50,721 bases of DNA from Rubrivivax sp. (lineage in GTDB: Bacteria > Pseudomonadota > Gammaproteobacteria > Burkholderiales > Burkholderiaceae_C). The notes under the pieces were generated by a model. It saw nothing but the letters and a program-made list of their open reading frames with translations, did not search any database and was not told the origin of the DNA. The translations under genes were made by a program, and so were the position numbers. Shown here one piece after another: positions 41,894-49,045 of this stretch. Within the stretch, counting starts at the first letter, position 1, and every line of letters begins with the position of its first letter. The stretch lies in NCBI GenBank assembly GCA_016790435.1, contig JAEUPE010000081.1:1-50721 (forward strand), given 5' to 3'.

Positions 41894-43050
41894 GGGCGGG
41901 CAGCGGCCGCGGAGGCGGCCGCCGGAGCAGAAGACGCAGAGCCAGGTGCGTGGCGCACGAAGGCAATCGCGGGGGTTGGCGTTGCCCGCTGCGTGCGCGA
42001 AGACATCGCCGAGGCGCCCGGCGTTGCCCGCGGCACAGCCGGCACAGCCGCGACAGCGGCCGGCAAGCTGGCAGCCTGCCAAGAAGGAGCGCCAAGATGA
42101 CGCGCCAGACCAGCGACAAGCCGGCGGGTCTGCTCGTCGTCCGGAACGATGAGTTCCAGCTCCGCACGGCGGTTCTGGGCCCGGTTGGCACCCGATGTGT
42201 TGGCGACCGCGTAGCAGCACAGGCCGCGACCGCCGGCAGAGAGCTGCGCGTCGTTCTCGCCGATGAGTTCGCGCAGGCGGATGAGCGTCGCACGCGCCCG
42301 CGCATGGGCGAGATCGTCGTTGTAGGCCTGCGCGCCGAGGTCGTCAGTGAAACCCGTGACCTTGATGCGCTGGGCGCGCCTGAGCAGCGGGCGAAGAACC
42401 TCCAGCCGCGCCGAAGCCTCGGCGGTCAGGCTCGGTTTGGCGAGCTCGAAGGTGATGAAAGCGCGCTGCACGCCGTACTCGGGCGCCGCGGCCATCGGCA
42501 GAAGCCGAGGAGGCGGTGCGTCAGGGGCCTCGACGACCTGGGGTCGCGGCGCCGCTTCGGCTGATGCCGGCACGGTCTGCAGCATCGGCAGGGGGCCTGA
42601 CTGAACCGGGTGCGTCGTAGCGAGCCCGTCGACGGCGGCAGTCGCGGCCGTCGCGTCAGGCATGCCGCGCAAGGCTGTGGCGGCTGCCGGCGTTGCGAGC
42701 GTCTTGACGGTCGGCGCTTCGCACCCGCCTGCGAGACATAGCGCGAAGGTGGCGCGCGATCCCTCCTGCCGTTGCTCGACTAGATACTGCATCGGCACAG
42801 CGGCCGTGACATCCGATGCGGCAACGGGAACTGCGGGCGCTGCCGGCGCAACTGCCAGCCCAGCGGTGTCACGCATTGCGGACGTTAGGGTGTCGTCGCC
42901 AGCCGCCGGGCGGTGCGCGCCAGGCGAGAAGGCGTTGCAACCAACCAGAGCCAGTGCGGCGGCCGCGGCAATGCCGCCCAACACAAGGCGTGGCGCCATG
43001 GGCGATGCGAAAAGGAACACGGGTCGGCAGGTCGGGGCTCGTGAGTTCAT
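41890..43050 (-). CDS. OmpA-family peptidoglycan-binding lipoprotein
   Basis: Protein of 386 residues. The ATG at 43050 overlaps the transglycosylase stop as ATGA; another ATG at residue 18 would also give a good signal. The hydrophobic stretch LVLGGIAAAAALALVGC ends in a lipobox cysteine at residue 38. The C-terminal part is an OmpA domain: FITFELAKPSLTAEASARLEVL, IKVTGFTDDLGAQAYNDDLAHARA and AQNRRAELELIV, with the peptidoglycan-contacting Asp and Arg residues. Between the two lies a long Ala/Pro/Val-rich linker. It probably fixes the outer membrane to the cell wall next to the secretion channel. OmpA-like proteins also occur in other conjugation operons. Confidence 0.85.
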   Translation of the reverse strand: MNSRAPTCRPVFLFASPMAPRLVLGGIAAAAALALVGCNAFSPGAHRPAAGDDTLTSAMRDTAGLAVAPAAPAVPVAASDVTAAVPMQYLVEQRQEGSRATFALCLAGGCEAPTVKTLATPAAATALRGMPDATAATAAVDGLATTHPVQSGPLPMLQTVPASAEAAPRPQVVEAPDAPPPRLLPMAAAPEYGVQRAFITFELAKPSLTAEASARLEVLRPLLRRAQRIKVTGFTDDLGAQAYNDDLAHARARATLIRLRELIGENDAQLSAGGRGLCCYAVANTSGANRAQNRRAELELIVPDDEQTRRLVAGLARHLGAPSWQAASLPAAVAAVPAVPRATPGASAMSSRTQRATPTPAIAFVRHAPGSASSAPAAASAAAARP

Positions 43051-43787
43051 GGCGTGCGGGGCTTGTTGCCTGGGTCGGAGGGAACGGCTGGTGCCGTCGT
43101 CGGCGCGTCACTCCGCGCCGCGAGCTGCGTCAACGCGATGACCGCCGAAGTTGCGTGGCGTTGCGACGCAACCGATGCGGCTACACGGTGCGCGGGCCCA
43201 GCCCCGGTGTCCATGCGGCGGAACACGCGCCATGCGTAGGCCTGGCGTGCCGTGGCGCACCTTGCGCCCCGCAGCTCCGTACACGCCGCGTTGTAGGAAC
43301 CCACCGCATTCCACGTGTTGCCGTAGCGCGCCAAGGCGTCGGCCAGCAACCAGGCTCCCACGCGGGCATTCGTGCACGCGTCGTAGAGGTGGTGCTCCCG
43401 GATGCCGTAGCGGCCGAGCGTGGGCAGCCAACTCGAGTTGATCTGCAGCAGCCCGACGTCCACTGTGCCGGTGCGCTCGACATGCGTGCGGTTCACGGCC
43501 AGCGGGTTGAGGTTGGACTCGGCCCGTGCCACAGCGCGCAGCAGCCTTGCATCGAGCCCGCGCTCGGCGGCAGCGTTGTCCAGGCACGCGAGCGTGTCGC
43601 CCGGGTTGGGCCGGCGCTCACCAACAACGGCGGCAGCAGCGGCGGCACCTCGCGGCATCGCTGCAACGGTGTTCTGCGCTCCCGCGGTGCACGCAGACAG
43701 CATCAGCAACGCAATCAGCAACGCGACGAGCGCCATCGACCCTGCGTCGGCTGGCGTGCGCTGCTCGTGGCTGCCCGAAGGTGACAT
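43047..43787 (-). CDS. Lytic transglycosylase of the conjugation operon
   Basis: Protein of 246 residues from the ATG at 43787. It has a lipoprotein-type signal (ALVALLIALLMLSAC, cysteine 33). The SLT/lysozyme-like fold carries catalytic E90 in RAVARAESNLNPLAVN and the supporting motifs VDVGLLQINSSWLPTLGRYGI and GNTWNAVGSYNAACTE. Such enzymes (VirB1, P19 and PilT-type proteins) open the peptidoglycan locally so that the secretion channel can pass. It is the first recognisable gene of the transfer operon. The upstream frame to 43823 has no Shine-Dalgarno sequence. Enzyme family is certain; exact start is moderate. Confidence 0.92.
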   Translation of the reverse strand: MSPSGSHEQRTPADAGSMALVALLIALLMLSACTAGAQNTVAAMPRGAAAAAAVVGERRPNPGDTLACLDNAAAERGLDARLLRAVARAESNLNPLAVNRTHVERTGTVDVGLLQINSSWLPTLGRYGIREHHLYDACTNARVGAWLLADALARYGNTWNAVGSYNAACTELRGARCATARQAYAWRVFRRMDTGAGPAHRVAASVASQRHATSAVIALTQLAARSDAPTTAPAVPSDPGNKPRTP

Positions 43788-43959
43788 GGTCCTGTGTCGG
43801 CCCGTTCGCAGTGTCCCGCCCACTCTGTGAACGCCTTGGCGGGAGAAAGCGCCCGGAGCCTTGCGAGCCCCGGGCCAACCGTTTCAGGCGACGAGGCCAC
43901 CGGACGTGTGGCGACCTCGGGGTGGGACTTTGGGGTACGGAGCGCCGTGGGCAAACGGA

Positions 43960-43987
43960 AAACCCGTTCCCACGCGGGAGCGGGTTT
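43960..43987. terminator. Terminator-like hairpin before the transfer operon
   Basis: AAACCCG-TTCCC and GGGA-GCGGGTTT pair around a short ACGC loop with a mismatch, giving a stem of about 11 pairs. Short T-rich tracts flank it on both strands, so it may work in both directions. It could end transcription from the protease genes (minus strand) before the transfer operon begins. Confidence 0.5.
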
Positions 43988-44169
43988 CCTGTTGACGCCG
44001 CGGCAAGCGCCTCGAGAGACTGGATAGTTCTCGAACGCCGCAGCAGCCGCTACGGCGTGCGCAGCGCGAACAAGATCAACGGGTTATCGATGGCGGGCTG
44101 GGTACACCCCAGCCGTGACGTCGAGCGCAGGCGGACCCCGCATGCAGGGTTCGGGGTTCGCCAGCGCGT

Positions 44170-44330
44170 TGCAGCGACGCAAAGGCCGACCACAACACAA
44201 AGGTAACGGCCCGACCGAAAGGGCCTGAAAGGGCCGCCAGCCCCTCCCGCTGGAAATAGCGCGGGGTAGCTGGCGCAAAGGCCGAACGGACAACGGAAAG
44301 GGCCGAAAGACCAACGGTGGCAAGGGCTGG
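44170..44330. repeat. Short interspersed GC-rich repeats in a noncoding stretch
   Basis: GAAAGGGCC occurs at 44217-44225, 44227-44235 and 44296-44304, and GCAAAGGCCGA occurs twice (near 44178 and 44276). GGCCC at 44208-44212 pairs with GGGCC at 44221-44225. The gene-free stretch 43788-44515 otherwise shows only the hairpin near 43970 and the transfer operon's presumed promoter, which I could not locate with certainty. A 219-codon frame across it has biased Cys/Pro/Gly composition and is likely spurious. Confidence 0.4.
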
Positions 44331-44515
44331 CACCGTCGGCCTTATGAACGGTCGACAGTGCAAGGCAAGGGCCTGGCGCGGTGATCGGCAGCACGAGTGG
44401 GTGCGGCCAGTCCGGCCCTGCATACCCAATAGCAGCTTGATCCGAAACCCGCCGTTCGGGCCGCAGCGGTCCCACGTAGCAGTAGCAATCGGGCATAGCG
44501 GAAGGGATGCGCCAG

Positions 44516-47212
44516 CTACGCTCCGCCTTCCACCTCGATTTCAGCCTCGGCTTCCACCTCAAGCTCAGTCTCAACTTGGGTTTGCAGCTCGAGTACCGCG
44601 GTGCGCAGCGGGTCGTGGATGCTGATCTCCTGGCCAACAATCTCAAACGTGACTGCCATCGCGTAGCGGGCGGTCGTGTCCGGGTCGTTACTCCAGCCCT
44701 GGTGTCCACGCACTGCGATGCAGAAGTGCTCGGGCAAGGTGTTCGACTTCACAATTGCCCAGTCCTTCTGCACCGTGCCGCTATTGCGGCGCGTGCCACG
44801 GACGGAGCCCGCCGTGTCGCTCACTTGCAGCGTCCAAGGTAGGGTTGAGCCGGGCAAGTCTTCGGCCTCAACCTCCTCGCCCTTGATGGCGCGGTCGTGG
44901 AACGTGTTGAGCCCCTCCCCGAGATTGCTACTGGTCCAGTCAACCCAGGTCGAGAGGTAGCGCCGTAGGTTGCGACGGGTCCGCCGTGGCTGTGCTACGT
45001 AGGACATCGTCACATCAATGCGGATGTCAAAGTCGTCAGCTGGCCGCCGCAGCTCTGCCGGGATGGGCACCTGATAGATGTGGCACTCATAGGCATGGAT
45101 CGGCGTTTCGGACTGGGTGATGTAAGTCGTGCGGTGATCGGTGTTGGTGGTGGCGCGCGCGAGGTCGGGAATGCCAAAGCCAATGCTGCGCGTGATATTC
45201 AACGCTTGGCCGAGTAGTTGCTGCCGCTGCGGCTTGGTCTGCCCGGCCGGCGGGATACGGATCTGCGACAGCACATCTTCGGCCCATTCCGGCCACTGCG
45301 CCGACTGGACGATCAGGGCACGGTAGAGCAGCGTGGTTTCGTCAGGCAGGACGCGCTGCAATGCGGCTGCGATGCGCGCGACCTTGGGTGCCGCGAACGA
45401 GGTACCGGTTGCATCGCGATCGACAGCCGGTCCGGGTGTGGCAAGGGACGACCGGACCAATTCTGGGCAGGCTGCGGGGATGCCACCGCCGCCCTGCACA
45501 TCGGGCGGCTGGTTGCCGGTGCGGATGTAGTCACCGCCATATTCGACGACCTCCGGCTTGATCACGTCCCAGATACCAGGGCCGGAGCGCGAGAAGGCCG
45601 AAGGCCAGTCCGGGGCCGCCGCGAAGCTGCGCCAACCTCCTTGCTCGAAGACGTCATAGGCCACGGACCCGACGGTTAACGCCTGCAGGCTCTGGCCGGG
45701 ATTGGCGACCCGTGCGGCGCGCTCTGCGAGGTAGTCGGGATAGGCGCGGCCTGCTGCCAAGTGGTCCCGGACGCCAGGGTAGGGCACCGGCCCCGTGGGC
45801 AGGATGTTCCCGGCGCTTTGAATGATCAACACATCATGCGCGTCAGCGAGCGCGTCGATTTCCGCGGCCCACGAGGACATGTAGCGCAGACGGCAGCCGC
45901 CGTAGGCGTTGATCGAGTGATTGAAGATGCGGGTCGCGCGCGAGCCAAAGTGGTAGTGCTCGACGATCGTCCGCATCGCCTCAGCTGGGAAGATCGTTTC
46001 CGGCAGGCAATTGTTGGCATCGAGCACGCGTGCGTTCTGAATCCAGTACGGCAATTGCGGCGCGCCGGCCTTGGCCACTTCCTCGCCGTACAAGACGGCG
46101 CCCGCGACCCGAGTGCCGTGGCCGCCACCCACCACCGCATCGCCGACGTCGGTCGATGTTGTGTCCGGGAGGAAGCAGCGCGAGGTCGCTTGATCGACTG
46201 CCGGCTGCAACAGCACGTGCTGCTCTTGGATGCCGCTGTCGATGACGCAGACTGTCGGCGCGTCGGCGCCAGGTGCTACCGGCGCTACCGCTAGCTGCGG
46301 CTGCGCTGCGGCCCGACCGGCATTTTGGGGTAGCGCGATGTCTTCGGGCTCGACGACTTCGAACACATAGGGGTAGTTGAGGACGATGTCCTTCAGCCCC
46401 TTCCCCGAGATCCGCACGCGCGCGGTGAAGCTGTCCGGCAGGACCCCGGCCACAAAGTCCACGCCATCCACCAGATGCAGGATCTCGCCTTGGTAGAAGG
46501 TGACGAACCGCCCTAGCGCAGTCTCACGTTCAGTCTGCAGGTGTTCCCACTCGCTGTAAGCCGCGGCGCGCCTCTCGGACCAGGTGAACTCCTTTTCAGC
46601 CCATTCGGCATCCTTGGTGCGCTTGCCGCGCTTGGGCGGTGTTGGGATGGTCAGGGTGCCGGTACAAGCAATGCCGATATCGACCATGTAGAGATCGTCA
46701 TCACCGATCTGCCCCCAGAGTTGCAGCAGATGCTCGGACAGGATTCGGGCGAGCCGATCCGCGTCATTGGTATGCAGCCGATGCACTTCGGCGATCGTCG
46801 CGGAGCCCTGAATCCTGACAGCAAAGCCGCGCACCTTCTCCCGGAAGGTCGCCATATCAAGGTCTTCTGAGGCGACGATGACGAAGCCGTCTTCCTGCTC
46901 AGCAACGATCTCAAAGGCGAAGAAGTGACGCAGCGCATCGAGGTCTAGGCTCGGATCGACTTCCAGCAAGATCGGCACGCCGGCCGGAACTTCCGGCAGC
47001 GTCGGGTCGTCGGCCTGGCGCCGTGCTTTGCGCTGCCGCCAGTCGGCACTGAAGGCCTGCACCGCTGCATCGAGGGTGGCACTGTGGGCCTGCCGATGGA
47101 CGTTGCGGTTAGCGATCGTCTGCGGCGACGTGTTGCCGCCGCCACCACCCAGCCGTGCGCGTCCCTTGTAGGTACGGAGCAGCGGGAGATAGGCGAATTG
47201 CTGGCCCGGCAT
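44516..47212 (-). CDS. Subtilisin-like (S8) protease paired with AAA+ ATPase
   Basis: Protein of 898 residues. Residues 1-320 are an N-terminal part with a Gly-rich start (RLGGGGGNTSPQ) and mixed alpha/beta sequence without known catalytic motifs. The S8 domain has the triad D325 in VIDSGIQEQ, H365 in GGGHGTRVAG and S605 in ATGTSFAAPKVA; an N-terminal prodomain in the usual sense is not evident. About 240 C-terminal residues follow, ending in alternating Glu/Val/Ala repeats. There is no signal peptide, so the protease is probably cytoplasmic. It begins three bases after the ATPase gene. This two-gene pairing recurs in accessory DNA and is thought to be a defence or conflict module in which the ATPase controls the protease; that role is inferred here. 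Confidence 0.9.
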   Translation of the reverse strand: MPGQQFAYLPLLRTYKGRARLGGGGGNTSPQTIANRNVHRQAHSATLDAAVQAFSADWRQRKARRQADDPTLPEVPAGVPILLEVDPSLDLDALRHFFAFEIVAEQEDGFVIVASEDLDMATFREKVRGFAVRIQGSATIAEVHRLHTNDADRLARILSEHLLQLWGQIGDDDLYMVDIGIACTGTLTIPTPPKRGKRTKDAEWAEKEFTWSERRAAAYSEWEHLQTERETALGRFVTFYQGEILHLVDGVDFVAGVLPDSFTARVRISGKGLKDIVLNYPYVFEVVEPEDIALPQNAGRAAAQPQLAVAPVAPGADAPTVCVIDSGIQEQHVLLQPAVDQATSRCFLPDTTSTDVGDAVVGGGHGTRVAGAVLYGEEVAKAGAPQLPYWIQNARVLDANNCLPETIFPAEAMRTIVEHYHFGSRATRIFNHSINAYGGCRLRYMSSWAAEIDALADAHDVLIIQSAGNILPTGPVPYPGVRDHLAAGRAYPDYLAERAARVANPGQSLQALTVGSVAYDVFEQGGWRSFAAAPDWPSAFSRSGPGIWDVIKPEVVEYGGDYIRTGNQPPDVQGGGGIPAACPELVRSSLATPGPAVDRDATGTSFAAPKVARIAAALQRVLPDETTLLYRALIVQSAQWPEWAEDVLSQIRIPPAGQTKPQRQQLLGQALNITRSIGFGIPDLARATTNTDHRTTYITQSETPIHAYECHIYQVPIPAELRRPADDFDIRIDVTMSYVAQPRRTRRNLRRYLSTWVDWTSSNLGEGLNTFHDRAIKGEEVEAEDLPGSTLPWTLQVSDTAGSVRGTRRNSGTVQKDWAIVKSNTLPEHFCIAVRGHQGWSNDPDTTARYAMAVTFEIVGQEISIHDPLRTAVLELQTQVETELEVEAEAEIEVEGGA

Positions 47213-47215
47213 GCA

Positions 47216-48232
47216 CTACGCCTCGCTTGCTGCCGGGTCGGTGCGCCGTTGTTCGGTGATGGATTGCAGCAGGTCGGCTTGGGTGACCAGTTGCTTGCCG
47301 CTGAGCACAGCCGCCTTCGCCGCGTCCTGCGCCGCTTTGACGACCATGGCGGCCGAAGCGCCGGTCAGCTTCTCCACCAGCTTGATCCAGTTGATCGGCT
47401 CGGCGAGCTTCACCGTCGCCAGCGTCATGCGGAGCAGCTTTTCGATCTCAACCGCGCCCGGCAGCGGCACCATGAAGACGTCGTCGAAGCGTCGGAACAA
47501 TGCTGGGTCGAGCGAAGACTCCACATTGGTCGTCGCCACCAGAAGGCCGGGAGCGTCGTACTCTTCCATCAGCTGCAGCAGCGCATTGACGATTCGCGAG
47601 ACTTCGCCGATATCTTTGGAGTTGACGCGCGAGCGCGCGATGAAATCGCACTCGTCGAGCAGTAGCACGCAGGGGCGTTCCTTGGCCGCCAGGAAGATCG
47701 AGCGCAGGTTGGTCGCTGACTCGCCAAAGTAGGACGAGATCAGCACGTCAAAGCGGACCTTCATCAGCGGCAAGCCCATGTTCCATGCCAAGCGCTTAGC
47801 CCCGAGCGACTTACCGCAGCCGGGCGGGCCGTAGAGCAGGATCGTCTTCCTGGGTTTCAGGCCATAGGTCCGCAGGCGATCACGCGCGGCGTACTCGGAT
47901 TCGATTCGCGCGAAGCGTTCCTCGATCGCCGCCGGCAGCACCATATGGTGCTCCAGCGCGTCCGTCGTCAGCAGCGTCGCCAGCGACTCCCCATGCCGTC
48001 GGCTCAGCGGCAGCTCCTTCAAGTTCCGCTCGATGTCGGCCACTGGGCTCACCGGGGGCGACGCCGACCGCTTCGGGCGCGGCTGCTTCAGGATGGCGTC
48101 CAGCTGCTCGGCCAAGCGGACGTGACCGGTCTTGCGTTCGCCTTCGACGATCTTCACTGCCAGGCGCTCCAAGTCACCTTGGGCGCCTTCTGAGATGGCG
48201 CGGACGACGCGCTTAAGGATGTCGGCGTTCAT
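47216..48232 (-). CDS. AAA+ ATPase partner of the S8 protease
   Basis: Protein of 338 residues. The ATG at 48232 has GGGAG seven bases upstream; the frame extends to 48316 without conserved sequence. A helical N-terminal region (about 1-100) precedes one classical AAA module: Walker A YGPPGCGKS (K141), pore-loop-like SSYFGESATNLR, Walker B LLLDECDF (D193-E194), sensor 1 LLVATTN and arginine finger PALFRRFDD. This is the FtsH/spastin-like AAA type, with one ATPase ring. The four-base gap to the protease gene indicates translational coupling. It may recognise or unfold targets and pass them to the protease, by analogy with ATP-dependent proteases; this is inference. Confidence 0.92.
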   Translation of the reverse strand: MNADILKRVVRAISEGAQGDLERLAVKIVEGERKTGHVRLAEQLDAILKQPRPKRSASPPVSPVADIERNLKELPLSRRHGESLATLLTTDALEHHMVLPAAIEERFARIESEYAARDRLRTYGLKPRKTILLYGPPGCGKSLGAKRLAWNMGLPLMKVRFDVLISSYFGESATNLRSIFLAAKERPCVLLLDECDFIARSRVNSKDIGEVSRIVNALLQLMEEYDAPGLLVATTNVESSLDPALFRRFDDVFMVPLPGAVEIEKLLRMTLATVKLAEPINWIKLVEKLTGASAAMVVKAAQDAAKAAVLSGKQLVTQADLLQSITEQRRTDPAASEA

Positions 48233-48319
48233 GCGCTGCTCCCGCCTTGGTTCGTTTCGTTCGGCTTCGTCGTAGCACGCGCGGAGTAGCGTGGCCACGC
48301 CGATACGCGGTTGCACCCA

Positions 48320-48643
48320 TCACGCGGGCGCCGTCTGCTGGCCGGCCGGCTTCTTCTTGCGCATCCGCAACGTGGGCAGGCTCCTGATATCAACTCCAAC
48401 TTTTTGCTCGGCCAGGCGCAGCTCGTAGGTGGCCTGCAGGTTCAGCCAATACTCGGGGCTGGTGCCGAAGAAGTGGCCTAGCCGCAGGGCGGTGTCGCCG
48501 GTGATGGCGCGTTGCTTGTTCAGGATCTCGGTGATTCGGTTCGCCGGCACCTTGAGCTGACGGGCAAGCTCCGCCGCGCTCATGGCGAGGTCGGACAGAT
48601 GCGCGGCGAGTTGCTCGCCGGGGTGTGTTGCAGTACGGGACAT
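48320..48643 (-). CDS. higA: HigA-type Xre antitoxin (no HigB partner visible)
   Basis: Protein of 107 residues. I chose the ATG at 48643 (MSRTATHPGEQL), the standard HigA start; the frame runs to 48688 without conservation. The HTH (SAAELARQLKVPANRITEILNKQRAITGDTALRLGHFFG) and the following SPEYWLNLQATYELRLAE are the HigA signature. The C-terminus is basic (RMRKKKPAG). HigB toxin genes normally precede higA, but no HigB-like frame exists in 48644-49045. A palindrome sits just upstream of its -10 box, so it probably represses itself. It may instead regulate neighbouring genes or the pPIWI-RE operon. Confidence 0.9.
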   Translation of the reverse strand: MSRTATHPGEQLAAHLSDLAMSAAELARQLKVPANRITEILNKQRAITGDTALRLGHFFGTSPEYWLNLQATYELRLAEQKVGVDIRSLPTLRMRKKKPAGQQTAPA

Positions 48644-48683
48644 GGCGCGCCTCATGAACAAAGGTCTGACGCTCTGGAAATGC

Positions 48684-48711
48684 ATCATACGCGATACGTA
48701 ATGCGTATCGC
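48684..48711 (-). promoter_or_regulatory. higA promoter with palindromic operator
   Basis: On the minus strand a TATGAT -10 box (48684-48689, five of six consensus positions) lies directly behind an inverted repeat, GCGATACG-TAATG-CGTATCGC (48691-48711). Repressor binding there would block RNA polymerase. The core TACGTAATGCGTA (48695-48707) differs in one base from the palindrome at 15925. The remaining bases of 48712-49045 show no gene that I can support. Confidence 0.55.
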
Positions 48712-49045
48712 GTGCGGCGCGAGGTCCTACGCACGTCGCTGATCGTGCCGCTGCGCATCTTCCTCACTTCATGGACGATCGCTGAGGCCTGCTGGTCGTC
48801 GAAAGACTGCAAAGCGGCCGACAGCGCCAACTCACGGCGTCGCTGATGAATGCCTGCACCCGCTGCACTGCTGCCTTTGCCGTCGCATCTGGGGCAGGAG
48901 TTGCCGGCGGCGGCCCTGCGCAGGATGGCGGCGGCCGAGGACGCCGCTGCGCTCGAGGAACTCGCTCGTGTCGGGCTGCTGGCGGGCGAGGCATTGATCA
49001 AGCAGGAGCATCTGGCCCGATGGACGGCGCGCCCAGCGGAAGGCC

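Noticed and set aside
44050-44709. Minus-strand frame of 219 codons
   Set aside because: Low-complexity Cys/Pro/Gly/Phe composition that follows the DNA repeats and overlaps the end of the S8 gene.
48720-49045. Search for a HigB toxin upstream of higA
   Set aside because: Three minus-strand frames read without HigB-like sequence; one frame has a short protein-like stretch but no start or family.
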